From NCBI GenBank assembly GCA_041391125.1, contig JAWKON010000024.1:1-64000 (forward strand): 64,000 nucleotides of DNA. The letters are read 5' to 3'. The notes under the pieces are model-generated. The model had not been told where the DNA came from. It made no database searches and saw nothing but the letters and a program-made list of their open reading frames with translations. The stretch is from JACKBC01 sp041391125 (GTDB lineage: Bacteria; Chloroflexota; Anaerolineae; Caldilineales; Caldilineaceae). Both the position numbers and the translations under genes were made by a program. This document shows, in pieces, positions 7,333 to 18,020 of the stretch. How positions within the stretch are numbered: position 1 is the first letter of the stretch; each line of letters opens with the position of its first letter.

Positions 7333-9765
7333 ATGCAAACTTGCCGTTTATCGATTGTCGTCATAGCCACTCTGCTCCTGGCGCTCTTCACCCTCTCGCT
7401 TCAGCCGGCACTGGCGCAGACATCCGACAATACAGAATTGCCTCCCGCCACCATCGTCAATGACGAAGGCGGCCCCACGGTCATTACCGGCACAGCGGGC
7501 TCGGCCAACTTTGCCTTTATGCCCGATCTCTGGCCGAACCCATCCATTGTGCTGCTCGACATGACCAACGTGCTCAGTGGTCGGCCCGAAGTCTTCGTGC
7601 CCAAGGATGGACAGATTCTTGGCCTTTTGACAGAGTCACTCTTCCCTGGACCGGGTCAATTTCGGCTCAATTTGCCCTTTACGCCGACTGGAGCCACATT
7701 AGATGTGGACAACGATGGTGAGGAGGATGCTGGTGTGCAGATCTTTGCGCTCCAGGTTGCCTCCAATCTCTTCAACGATTCTTATCTGGAGCAGTTGGAA
7801 CAGGCCACGGGGCTGGGTACGTATCTGACCGATGTGGCCACCGGCGCGCTGACGCAGGGCACGTTTTTGGTCTATGCGCCCGATGCGGAGCAGGGATTCC
7901 CCGCTGCGATTGGCGCAGATGGTCTGTGGTTCACCGAGGATGATCCGACCGTTGCCTTGCCCGCGGGCTACACGGTGGCGACACTAACCCCTGATGGGAT
8001 GGTCACCTTTGATCGCTCGGCTGAAGGGGTCATGAATACGATCGAACGGGCCGAGGTAGCCTCTCCCGATTTCTCCGACCAGGGCATTCTGGAAAGCTTT
8101 AACTCACTGATCGATGTGCTCGCCAAGCGTTACGCCTGGACTGACCTGCGCGGGCTGGATTGGGAGCAGATTCGCCAAGCTTATCTACCTGAGGTTGAAG
8201 CGGCTGACGCCAAGGACGATATGCCCGCCTACTTTGTCCTGCTGCAATGCGCTGGCTACTTCGATAGCGGATGCGCATGTATCGGCTGTCGCAGAGGCGA
8301 ACTTTGAAGCGACAATGGCCCAAATCGCGGCCCAAGCTGCGCAAATCAGCGGCGTGGTAGGAGCCAGTGTCATTGCTGTCACCGATGAGGCGGATCCGAC
8401 CGCCCACTTTGGCGATAAAGTCGTTGTGCTTTCCGTTGACGAGGGCACACCGGCGGCAGAGGCCGGGTGGGTACCGGGAACGGAGATCGTCTCCATCAAT
8501 GGTGAACCGCCTGCCGCCCGTTATGCAGAGCTGCCGCTCCTTGTTGGAACCGGCGTGGAAGAGGTGCAACGCACTGAGAGAGCACCCTTTCTGCTCTCCT
8601 TTCCCATGAAGTGAAACGGTGACTGTCGGCTATCGGCTGCCCGATGCCGACGAGGTGATGACAGCCACGATGGTCGCTGGTGAGTACGAGAAGCGCGCCA
8701 ACTAGCGGTGCGCCGACCACGCAGTCGCTCCGCACACCCGTCACCTATGAGCAACGAGGCGATTACGCTATCGTGCGCTGGGGTGATTTCATCAGCTATA
8801 TCGTACCCAAGCTGGCTGTACTGGAAGAGGCGCTGACCTTTGAACACAATCGTTCCTCAGCTGGTATGATCCTCGACCTGCGCGGCAACAGCGGCGGTTG
8901 GGCAGTGCTCTATGAGACAATGGCATCCTACTTCTTTACCGCTGACAAGCCCATGCCCTATCATGTCTTTGATTGGTCCTACTATGACGCCAACGTGGAC
9001 GATCTGGTCAAAAGTTATGTGATCGACTACCAGTTGAGTGCGCCTGCGCCCGGACTTGGCGTACACCGGTCCACTCGTGATCCTGATTGACAAATCCTGC
9101 GCCAGTGCCTGTGAATATTTCACCCAACACCTGTAGGTCACCGGTCGGGCGACCGTCGTGGGTCAATCTGCCAGTATTGGCGCGGGCGGACCTATCGACC
9201 GCGTTGATGCCCGGCAACATCACCTTTCAGTACCATGGGCCGCACCACCTTTGCCGGCACCGATGAACCGAATCTCGAAGCCAAGGGCGTTGTGCCTGAC
9301 GTGCGCGTTCCCATCACGCTGGAGACGGAACAGGCCAAGCAGCGTGGCGAAGATCCGGTGCTGGATGCCGCCATTGCCGAGCTGGATCGCCTCACCAATC
9401 CAGCCACCAAATTACTCGGCGCAACCTGGCAGTGGAAGAGTGAAATCAGCGGAAGCGGAGCAGAGACAAAAATCGACGGGTCGACTAACTACTCCGTTAC
9501 GTTTGACGCAGAAGAGGAACGTAGCTATCAGGCCGACTGCAACCGCGCCAATGGAACATACACCTTGGGTGAGAATAGCGAGCTGACGATTGCCCTTGGT
9601 CCCTCCACCTTGGCCCTTTGCCCTGGTGATTCGCGTGGCGAGGATTTCTTGAAGTTGTTGAACGCGGCTACAAGCATCACCTTTCAAGGCGAACAGCTTG
9701 CTATCTTGCTCAATCCCGAAAGTGGAACGCTTGGACTCTTATTTGAGCAAGCAGAAACCGATTGA
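7333..9765 (+). pseudogene. Secreted S41 family (CtpA-like) peptidase, frameshifted
   Basis: The ATG at 7333 follows AAGGA and opens a Sec signal peptide ending PALAQ. After about 250 residues of N-terminal domain, a PDZ-like segment appears (EGTPAAEAGWVPGTEIVSING, near 8450) in another frame. Further frames give the S41 core: ILDLRGNSGG (about 8870), the nucleophile region LIDKSCASACEYF (about 9080) and VVPDVRVPITLE (about 9290). The last reading frame ends at 9765 with an extra C-terminal region. At least four shifts separate these parts (about 8240, 8605, 8690 and 9050-9240). One (8605) is repaired by one extra A. In this family the enzyme cleaves exported proteins near the C-terminus. Either decayed or damaged by indel errors. 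Confidence 0.8.
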
Positions 9766-9776
9766 GGGTTAGCAAT

Positions 9777-10585
9777 ATGACAGCAGAAAAACGTGTCAAA
9801 CTCAACACAACCAGTGCGCTGATCACCGTCGCCCTCTACCTGGTCGGTTCGATTGTGGCCGGCTTGCTTGCGGCCATCTTTTTGGGGCGTAGGCCAAGAG
9901 ACACCAGACGCGTAATATTGACGGGCTAATCGATAATACCACGATTTCCTATCTCATTGTTTCGGCGGCCCTGTTCTACGTCTGCTTTCGCGTCTTCAAA
10001 GAGAGCAGCCACCGCATCTTCTTTGAAGAGCGGGCCATCAACCAGCCCCGCTACTACTATCTCTTTCCGCTGCTTTCCTTTGCTGTCAGCGCCTTCGCTC
10101 TCACCCAGGTCGATTTTGCGGCCTTTTCAGCGCGAGATATCTGCTGGTGATCGTCGCCACCCTCGCCATCGGCGCCAACGAGGAGATCGTGACCCGCGGC
10201 ATTCTCCTGACAGGGCTGCGCAACAGTGGCGTCGCAATGGGTAGTATGGCTGATCACGCTGATTGTCTTTTCTCTAATGCATCTCGTCAATCTGTTGAGT
10301 GGGGCAAACCTGACGGTGCTGCTGGTCGTACTTACCGGTGGCACACTCTGGTATGTGAGTAGACGCGTTTTTGGGAACCTTTTTGTCTCCATCTTTTTCC
10401 TCATCTATGACACCGCATTCTTTCTCCTGTCCGAGCGCCACCTTGGTCGGCGAAAATTTGCCGGATCATGTGCTGGATATCCAGTTGGCATCGTTTTGGT
10501 GCTTTTTGTTGGCTCAGTCATCGTCCTATTCGTTGGGCGCTCTCTTTTCCAGCAGCAAACATATTTCAACAGGAAAACACCATGA
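9777..10585 (+). pseudogene. CPBP (Abi) intramembrane protease, frameshifted
   Basis: Begins 12 bp after the S41 gene. The first frame (MTAEKRVKLN..., one membrane helix) stops at 9929; the family pattern continues in other frames. The CPBP motifs are visible: ANEEIVTRG (EExxR type, about 10178) and SLMHLVNLLSG (about 10277), followed by two more membrane segments to 10585. CPBP enzymes are membrane glutamic-type proteases of CAAX-processing or immunity type. At least three frame changes are needed, at about 9895, 10140 and 10225. Probably one unit with the flanking hydrolase genes. Confidence 0.75.
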
Positions 10586-12582
10586 AAAATGTACTATCAC
10601 GAACGTTGGCAGTTTTAGCGCTGTTGCTGGTATTCTCCCATGCCGCAATCGCTCAGACAGGCGAGCCAGAGGCACTGAGCGCTGATGTGGACATCCCTTG
10701 CCCATCGGGAAACCTGCTGGGTGAGGCGGACGGCGAAACCATCATCTGTGGTCAGATCGAAGTCCCCGAAAACTGGGACGAGCCCGATGGGACAACGATT
10801 AACATCGCCTACGCTGTGCTGAAGTCACGGGGGCTGGCTCCCTTCAGCGACCCTATCATCTACTTTGCGGGTGGACCTGGCGGCTCCGCATTGGCAACAA
10901 CCGGTCAAAGCGTTCAATTCTTTGAAGGTCCGCGCAGGATGCATGACATCGTCCTGTGGGATCAGCGCGGCACAACCTACAGCAATCTTCTGCACTGTCC
11001 TCTCTGTGAGACAGCCGGATGCGGAACGTGGCCGCGCTGGATGAGGGGTACGCCCCGCTCACCTTCAATATTCACTCAGATCCTGAAACTCTCTTGAATG
11101 ACTTCTATGGAGAGAGCACTGCTGCCTTAGGAATCGACAAATGCCTCCCCTATTTTGAGGAACGAGGTATCGATCTCACCCAATACAATACCCACAACAC
11201 CGTGCTGGATGCCATCGCGCTGATGCGCCATCTCAACTACCCGACGTATAATCTGTATGGGGCTTCCTACGGCACAAGAATCGCGCAAAAGAGATCCTCG
11301 ATTACTACGCAAAAGATTCCTCCTCAGAGCTGCCACCGATTCGAAGTATGGTCATCGACGGTGTCGATCCGCGCAACATGGAGTGGCTGGAAAATGGGTA
11401 CATTCAATCCTATCTCACCCTGCGTGTCTTCGCAGATTGCGAGGCGGATGAGAGCTGTGGCGCCGCTTGCGGACATCCGCCAACGCCTGATCGATCTGCT
11501 GGCGAAAATGGAAGAGGCCCCGTTGACCACAGATAACGAGCGCCGCAATCACGCTGGACGAATTGGTCGGCGTCTTGCGCGCCGGCAACACGAATGTGGC
11601 GCTGCGCGCATTGCTGCCCCGGATGGTGGATGAATTGACCCGTGGTCAGACCGCCGCGTACAGCGTAGCCCAGGCCGCGGCTGCCGGCGAAATCTCCTTG
11701 CCCCAGCCCCGGCGGAGACAAAGCGTCGACATCGCTGAATATCCCCGCCTCGATTCGTGAGCCTGTTACCTCAATCTCTGCAGATGTCTTCCTGACCGAA
11801 ACACAGTTGAACGTGATCGCGGCGGCGCTGGCGGAGTCCGACACTCGGCCCGCGCTCTATGCCAACATTCTGCGCGAGTACATCGACGGGTTGAGCAGTG
11901 GCGCCGTCGTCTCCTCGCTGTTAGGGGATATGAGCGCCGATCCCACACAGCAGACCAGGGATAAACTGACTGAACTTAGTGCGCGCCTGGGCTTGCCTGG
12001 CTCTATCCGGCGCGCTGAGCGGTCTGGCATCTACCTTCACCGATGAAGAAGTCGCACAGACCATTGAGATCATCACGTCGGAAGAATTTGTCAACCGGCT
12101 GATCGCCTATGAATCCTTTACCAACAATGTGGTGGTGTGTAATAACGATCACGCCGCTGATCTGTCCAACATCAGCGCGCCTTTGAAGTCTACCAAAGCT
12201 ACGAAGCGCCACAATTGCTCGTCGGCAACGTGGGATGGGTTGCTGTTTATCAAGCCAAGTGCGAAGTGCTCGGCCTAAGTGGCGCAGCCTATGCCGCCAC
12301 CACCGCGATGGTTAGCGATGTCCCTACCTTGGTCATCGCGGTGAAATCGACTCGGCCACGCCCGCGGAATGGGGGACACTCGCCTCGCAAGGGTCTAACG
12401 AACGCCACCGTGGTCACACTCCCTGGCACCCCCCATGTGCCGGGGCTGAGCAGGAACTGCGGCCGGGCCTTGATCGACTCCTACTTCGCATCGCCGGACG
12501 GGATATCAGTATGGCCTGTGTCGAGGCGCTCCGCGTTCCCTTCATTTCGCCAGACGATGTCTTGCCGGAGCTTCCAGAATAG
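10582..12582 (+). pseudogene. Secreted TAP-like alpha/beta hydrolase, heavily frameshifted
   Basis: The ATG at 10582 overlaps the end of the CPBP gene and opens a signal peptide ending HAAIAQ. Family landmarks follow in several frames: YFAGGPGGSA (oxyanion region), VLWDQRGT, the nucleophile elbow NLYGASYGT (about 11255), and a C-terminal stretch ISMACVEALRVPFISP ending at 12582. Paralogues in this window (20517, 24700, 45176, 52396) show the complete pattern. The family (S33, tripeptidyl-aminopeptidase-like) removes N-terminal peptides or hydrolyses esters outside the cell. At least six frame changes occur, so either it is a real pseudogene or this part of the contig is poorly resolved. Confidence 0.75.
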
Positions 12583-12620
12583 TGCAATAGAGCTTATTCC
12601 GATTTGTTTTGCACTCGTGT

Positions 12621-12746
12621 GACAAGATGAAGAGATGACAAGATGAAGAGATGACAAGATGAAGAGATGACAAGATGAAGAGATGACAAGATGAAGAGAT
12701 GACAAGATGACCACGGCGATTTCATCTTGTCATCTTGTCATCCTGT
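12621..12746. repeat. 16-bp tandem repeat with inverted tail
   Basis: GACAAGATGAAGAGAT is repeated head to tail five and a half times (12621-12710). It is followed at about 12720-12746 by CATCTTGTC units in inverse complement, so the RNA can fold into a long hairpin. No gene overlaps. It could act as a terminator for the hydrolase upstream. Confidence 0.8.
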
Positions 12747-12822
12747 CCTATCGTCATGTTAAATCGGAATCACGTCTAATCAAGTTGATGCAGGCGTTCA
12801 CGATTTTGAAAAGGAAATGATC

Positions 12823-13239
12823 ATGAGCAAAGTTTATCTTGCAATTCCCCGCGCTGGACGAGGTGTTGGGCCATGTCAACGAAAGCGGCAAGGTCACGCA
12901 GCCAGATTGGTATTGACAAGCAAGTCGGCTATGTCAACCTGGAAACAGGGGATATCTACGCCGCGCGCTTCGGGCCGGACAGGTCGGTGGGCGCGTGGAC
13001 CTGGGCAACGGCAAGGTCTATACCACCCGCCTCGGCCCCGACCACTACTGGAGGGCTGGGTCAGCGCCGATGGGCGCATGCACCGTCACCGGGCGCTGGC
13101 TCCCGATGTCTATATTGGCCAGGTCGAATCGTTTCTTTCCTTTGCCCATTCGGCCGCGGCCATGTTATTGCTGGTCTTGCCGGCGCTGGAGGAAGCAAGA
13201 CGCCGCAGAGAGTGGGACCGAAGAATAAGCCCTTTATAA
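12823..13239 (+). pseudogene. Short repeat protein (G-x-V strand repeats), frameshifted
   Basis: The ATG at 12823 has AAGGA upstream. Read across three frames, the product consists of about 20-residue beta repeats: GHVNESGKV, GYVNLETGDIYAARFGPDRSVG, GRVDLGNGKVYTTRLGPDHY, GWVSADGRMHRHRALAPDVYIG, followed by a hydrophobic helix (AAAMLLLVLPALEEA). No known family is recognised; the pattern suggests a small beta-sheet domain with a C-terminal anchor. Three shifts are needed within 400 bp. Confidence 0.5.
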
Positions 13240-13329
13240 AGGTTAAGAAATCACAGAAAGCCGGTTTTGCCAAAAGCCGGTTTCTCGGTCTACAACTATG
13301 GTATGAACGTTCATCAAAGGGATAATCTG

Positions 13330-15041
13330 ATGAAACCCATTCTGTGGAGCAGCGTGTTGCTCGTCGCCCTCCTGCTGACGGCCTGTTTGCCACTAGGAGC
13401 GCCTGCCGGCTTCCAGGCCGATGCCGCTAGCCCCTGCGCCAGTACGATCTGCCCTTCCCACGACCGGAGCCTGCGTACAATGCCAAGCGCGCGCGATCTC
13501 AGCCCCTTTGCCGATGCCCTGGCCGGGTTGAGCGCAGAGAGAGTGGCCGCGTTGGATGCGCTGCTGGCCGACGCCACCATTCTCGATATGCAGCAAGCGC
13601 TCGCCGCCGGCGTGCTGACCTCTACCGAACTGGTCACCTACTATGTCGACCGCATCCAGCGTTACGACATTGACAAGCTGAACTCGGTGATGGAACTCAA
13701 CCCCGCAGGCGCTGGCGATTGCCAGCCAGTTGGACGCAGAACGGGCGGCGGGCAAGTGCGCGGCAACCTGCACGGCATCCCCGTGCTGCTCAGGGACAAT
13801 ATCTGCCACCGGCGACGGGTTGCACAACAGCGCTGGCGCCTATGCATTGCGCAACTGGCAGCCCGACCGCGATGCCTTTCTGTGCAGCAATTGCGTGCGG
13901 CTGGTAGCCATTATTCTGGGCAAAGCCAATCTCTCAGAATGGAGCCAATTATATGGATCCCTGCATGCCCAGCGGTTTTTGAGTACCCTGGGCGGCCAGG
14001 CGCGCAACCCCTATGGTCCCTTCGAAACCATGGCTCCAGCAGCGGTTCGGCGGTGGCGGTAGCGGCCAACCTGGCGGCGGTCAGCGTGGGAACCGAAACC
14101 AAGGCTCGATCAGGCTAATGCCCGCGAGATCAATTCGGTGGTTGGGATCAAGACCAGCATGGGGCTGGTCAGCCGCGACTCATGTCGTGCCGCTTACTGG
14201 AATGGCAGGATGTACCGGGACCGATGGTCGCACGGTCACCGATGTCGCAGTGTTACTCACCGCCATGACCGGCGTGGACGCCAACGACCCTGCCACGCAA
14301 GGCGCGGCGGCGCTGGTTGGTGTCGATTTCACCCAGTTCCTATCGGTGGAGGCGGCCCAAACGCTGCGCGTGGGCATCGTCGTCTATAGCGAGGAAGATA
14401 TTGAGAACGTGCTCGACGGCTTTGGCCTGCGCGGCGACAAGAGCGAGAGCGCCGAGGGTCTGCGCCAGGTCTATCGTGCGGGGAATGATGCGCAACGGGA
14501 GATTGGGCAGCACTTTCGTAGACATGGGATTGGAGGTGGTTGAGGTAAGCGGTTTGGCGCTGCCCGCGCGCGTCAATGTCGCCGATGCGCCTGCCCTACG
14601 GTTTCAAAGATGCCATCAATCGTTTCCTGGCCAATTTGGGCGATCAGGTCGAAGTAGGCAGCCTGGCAGCGATCATCTCTCTCAACGACGTGATCCAGCC
14701 AACCGAGTGCCCTATGGCCAGGGCCATCTGCTGGAGGCTCAGAACGCACCCCTCAGCGAGGCCGAGTACCTGGCGCTGAAGGCGCACAACCAACAGTACG
14801 ACGCGCGACGCCTTGAGCAGCCTCTTTTGCCGATTATGACATTGATGTGCTGCTCTCCCACGTGGGCCAGGCCTATGCCCCCGCGGGCTTCCCGCCATGA
14901 CCGTGCCGTCGGGTACGACGAGACCGGCCAACCGACCGGTCTAAACATGATCGCCGATACCTGGGCGAACCTGCTCTGATCGCCGTGGGCTATGCGTTTG
15001 AACAAGCCACGCATGCCCGGCACATACCTGACTTGAGGTAA
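13330..15041 (+). pseudogene. Lipoprotein amidase (GatA-like signature family), frameshifted
   Basis: The ATG at 13330 opens a lipoprotein signal with lipobox LTAC. The amidase-signature fold is then recognisable in pieces: LHGIPVLLRDNI (about 13770), a split GSSSGSAVAVAANLAAVSVGT (about 14040) holding the Ser nucleophile, INSVVGIKTSMGLVSRDS, and near the end ETGQPTGLNMIA and ATHARHIPDL to the stop at 15041. The catalytic Lys normally found in the LLKDN motif reads Arg here. At least seven frame changes are needed. Family members hydrolyse amides using Ser-Ser-Lys. Given the frameshifts and the Lys-to-Arg change, activity is doubtful. Confidence 0.75.
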
Positions 15042-15043
15042 CC

Positions 15044-15573
15044 ATGCAACAGATCGCGCGTTGGGCAACCAGCCCATCACCCCTGAAGCAGCAAGGAGCG
15101 CGCAACCGGTTTATCTCGCCGACCTGGCAACGTTTACGGTGCGCCCAGCCAGGCGGCGTTTGGCAGCGGTCTTTGCGGAAACGCTGACCGACGGCGCTGA
15201 CCTGACGGCGGCGGCGCTCGCCAAATACAAATATTTCGTCGGTGATCTCTGGGATCAATACGGTGAGGACGCCTGGATGGGGCCGTGGAAGGAAGTCTAC
15301 GCCCGGCCCGCCGACGCTGCGCACGACATTGTGGCCGAACTGCGCGCCATTGACGACCCGGTCGCGGCCCTCTCTGCACCGATGATCCTGGACAACGTGG
15401 AAAATGCCGACCAAACCTGCGCCGCGCTTTCTCCGCGGCCTTTGACGATGCCGATGTAACTGGAAGTGCGCGTCTTCAACCTGGGTGACGGAGGGGCCAT
15501 GTCGGGTATCCTGGTGGCAGGATTGCGCCAGGCGTCCGCAGAAGCGGTCTTCTTGGTTTTCTTATTGGATTAA
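15044..15573 (+). pseudogene. Unknown protein, interrupted
   Basis: Begins 2 bp after the amidase stop. The best frame reads PVYLADLATFTVRPARRRLAAV, then DLWDQYGEDAWMGPWKEVYARP, up to a stop at 15459. The same frame resumes immediately with LEVRVFNLGDGGAMSGILVAG to 15573, and the stretch between looks shifted (SAAFDDADV appears in the neighbouring frame). I do not recognise the family. The conserved-looking glycines suggest a real C-terminal domain; with the amidase upstream it may form a two-gene unit. Confidence 0.45.
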
Positions 15574-15593
15574 TTCTCTAGCGGAATAGTTAC

Positions 15594-15707
15594 GCCAGGG
15601 GCTGAAGTCCCCTGGCTACAGAACGGCGCCCGGTAAACTGGGCTTTCCCGCTAGGCTGAGCCCGGTTTACCGGGCGCCGTTTATAGCCCTGCGATTAATC
15701 GCAGGGC
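15594..15707. repeat. Three consecutive palindromes
   Basis: GCCAGGGG/CCCCTGGC (15594-15616), a long imperfect stem on AACGGCGCCCGGTAAAC (15622-15682), and GCCCTGCGATTAATCGCAGGGC-type symmetry (15686-15707). They occupy the whole gap before the exchanger gene and may terminate the amidase transcript. Confidence 0.75.
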
Positions 15708-15759
15708 GGTTTCGCACGAAAATCCAAACCCTACGGTCGCTAGACAGAAGAGTAGAACA

Positions 15760-16833
15760 ATGGCACTGCAACAATTAGAGCGCAAACAGCAAATCACCTT
15801 CGGCCTAGCGCTGCTCGCCACAATCGTGACCGGCGGCCTAGCCATCGGCGAGGCCAACGCCACCCTCACCTTCTTCGTCGCCGCGGCGGCGTTGGCCACC
15901 TTGGCGGCCACCGTGGGTGAAGCCACCGATCAATTGGGGCGGCGGCTCAGCCCCAGCATGACCGGCGTGCTGCAATCCGCCATCGGCAACCTGCCCGAAC
16001 TCTTTGTGAGTATCTTCGCCTTGCAGGCCGGTCTGGTTACGGTGGTGCAGTCGGCTATTGTGGGCTCGATTCTGGCCAACAGCCTGCTGGTGCTGGGGCT
16101 GGCCTTTCTCATGGGCGGTTGGCGCTTTCCGACGCTGCATTTTGATAAGGCTTCGACCCGCATCATTGTCACGCTGACGGTGCTGGCGGTCAGCGCGTTG
16201 ATTGTGCCGACGCTGGTGGCCGAACTGCACACGCCCGCCGGCGGCCACGAAGAGGCGCTGTCGATTATGAGCGCCGTGATTTTGCTGATCATCTTTATTT
16301 GCAGCATCTTCTTTGCCACCCGCGGCGGACCCGAAGCCGCGCCGCCCGCTCACCATCTTGACGGTGAAAGCGCCTGGCCGCTCTGGTTGACCCTGGTGAT
16401 TTTGGGCGCGGCCGGGGTGGCGGCGGCCTTTGTCTCCGAATGGTTTGTGAATGCGCTTTCGCCCGCCATTGCGGCGCTCCACATTTCGGAAGCTTTTGCC
16501 GGGCTGGTGGTGGTGGCCATTGCGGGCAACGCCGTGGAAAATGTGGTGGGCATTCAGCTCGCCATGCAGAACAAAGGCGATCTGGCCGTGAGCGTGGTGC
16601 TCAACAGCTCGCTGCAAGTGGCCATTGCCTTGACGCCTATTTTAGTGCTGGTCAGCTTTGTGGTCAGTGCTACGCCGCTAACGCTGCAACTGCCGCCGCT
16701 GCTGGTGGCGGTGCTGGTGCTGGCGGTGCTGCTGGACATGCTAATCGTGCTGGATGGTGAGGCCAACTGGCTGGAGGGCGCGGCCTTGATCGGACTTTAT
16801 GGCATCATTGCCACCTCGTTCTGGTGGGGCTGA
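15760..16833 (+). CDS. Calcium/cation-proton exchanger (CaCA, CAX type)
   Basis: An integral membrane protein of 357 residues with about ten or eleven hydrophobic segments and the two alpha-repeats of the CaCA superfamily. Repeat 1 is GNLPELFVSIFALQAG followed by QSAIVGSILANSLLVLG; repeat 2 is GNAVENVVGIQLAMQNKGD followed by VVLNSSLQVAI. Both GNxxE acidic signatures for ion binding are intact. The loop between halves is His/Glu-rich. It should export Ca2+ or another cation in exchange for protons at the cytoplasmic membrane. Complete, no frameshift, and followed 4 bp later by the VanZ-RDD gene, so the two are likely co-transcribed. Confidence 0.9.
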   Translation: MALQQLERKQQITFGLALLATIVTGGLAIGEANATLTFFVAAAALATLAATVGEATDQLGRRLSPSMTGVLQSAIGNLPELFVSIFALQAGLVTVVQSAIVGSILANSLLVLGLAFLMGGWRFPTLHFDKASTRIIVTLTVLAVSALIVPTLVAELHTPAGGHEEALSIMSAVILLIIFICSIFFATRGGPEAAPPAHHLDGESAWPLWLTLVILGAAGVAAAFVSEWFVNALSPAIAALHISEAFAGLVVVAIAGNAVENVVGIQLAMQNKGDLAVSVVLNSSLQVAIALTPILVLVSFVVSATPLTLQLPPLLVAVLVLAVLLDMLIVLDGEANWLEGAALIGLYGIIATSFWWG

Positions 16834-16837
16834 GACC

Positions 16838-17935
16838 ATGTTTAACGCCTATTGGATGCCCATTGGAGCCGCCATATTTTTCTTTCCGGCGGCAGCGCTG
16901 TTGCTGCTGCTGCCCATTTGCGTCATTCACTATCGCCGCTTTGGCAATATCTACCGGCTGCGCGCCTTGGCCTTTTACGCATTCCTGCTCTACGGCATGT
17001 GCGCCTTCTTTTTGACGCTGCTGCCTCTCCCCGTGATTACGCCTGATTTTTGCGAACTGCGCGCCGCCGCTACGCAGCCGCGGCTGGTTCCGTTTGAGTC
17101 CGTGCGCGATATTGAGCGCTTTGCCGCCGATCGCGGCTTGGGCATGTCGCCGACCGCTTTGCTGCATAACAGCGCGTTTTACCAAGTTGTCTTTAATTTC
17201 CTGCTGTTGGCGCCATTGGGGATTTTTGTGCGCTATCTCTATGGCGTTCGCTTGGGCGTCATGGCCGCGCTGGCGGTAGCAACCGCTCTCTTTTTTGAAG
17301 TGACCCAATTGACGGCGGTTTACGGCCTCTATCCCTGTCCATACCGGCTCTTCGATGTGGACGACTTGTGGCTAAACGCCAGCGGCGCGCTGCTGGGCTA
17401 CTTGATCATGCCGCTATTGGTTTTCCTGCCTGACTGGCGCAACACCATCCACGCCACGCCTACGAAACTGTGGATCCGGCGCCGACTGGCGGCCTTTGTC
17501 ATCGATATGGCTGCTGCGCAGTTGATCACCGTTGTCATTACGCTGCCGCTGGGTGGGGCCGGCTGGGCCTACGACGTGGCGCATTGGACGGTGATTGCGC
17601 TCTGGTTTGTGGCTGTACCTGTGATGCTGGACGGCTATACATTGGGGAAGCGACTGCTGCATATTCGCCTGGCCGCTGACGATGAAAGCGCACCCCAACT
17701 CGTGCAATTGATAGTGCGCTATGCGGTTCTGCTGGCCGGTCCCGTACTGCTTAGTTTGCTGATCAATTGGCTCATGCAGCCGGGCGCGGATGGCTGGGTA
17801 GAGGGGCCGCTGCCGCTTATCGGGCTGTTGTTGTTGGCGGCGGAAGCTGTGGTGCTGCCCGGTCTCGTGTTGCTGCGCAGCGATCACCGCGGACTGCACG
17901 ATCTGCTGGCAGGTACGACCCACGTGGCGCCCTAG
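16838..17935 (+). CDS. VanZ-like / RDD fusion membrane protein
   Basis: 365 residues, with its ATG 4 bp after the exchanger stop; an in-frame ATG at 16799 lies inside that gene and is rejected. The N-terminal half has four or five membrane helices and VanZ-like features: LVPFESVRDI, NFLLLAPLGIFVRYLYG, FFEVTQL and the motif RLFDVDDLWLNASGALLGYL. The C-terminal half (from about residue 205) is an RDD domain: IRRRLAAFVIDMAAAQ, GYTLGKRLLHIRL and HRGLHDLLAGT. VanZ domains are linked to envelope and glycopeptide tolerance, RDD domains to ion or small-molecule transport in membranes. Coupling with a cation exchanger suggests envelope ion homeostasis, which is inference. Confidence 0.85.
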   Translation: MFNAYWMPIGAAIFFFPAAALLLLLPICVIHYRRFGNIYRLRALAFYAFLLYGMCAFFLTLLPLPVITPDFCELRAAATQPRLVPFESVRDIERFAADRGLGMSPTALLHNSAFYQVVFNFLLLAPLGIFVRYLYGVRLGVMAALAVATALFFEVTQLTAVYGLYPCPYRLFDVDDLWLNASGALLGYLIMPLLVFLPDWRNTIHATPTKLWIRRRLAAFVIDMAAAQLITVVITLPLGGAGWAYDVAHWTVIALWFVAVPVMLDGYTLGKRLLHIRLAADDESAPQLVQLIVRYAVLLAGPVLLSLLINWLMQPGADGWVEGPLPLIGLLLLAAEAVVLPGLVLLRSDHRGLHDLLAGTTHVAP

Positions 17936-18020
17936 GTTGATGATGTTGATGATGCCGATGCTGCCCTTGCAAAATCTGGTTCTGGATAGAGCCCTAATCT
18001 GAGTCCAAGGAGAACTGACT

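Noticed and set aside
12621..12710. Possible CRISPR or attachment site
   Set aside because: Simple 16-bp tandem repeat without spacers or integrase.
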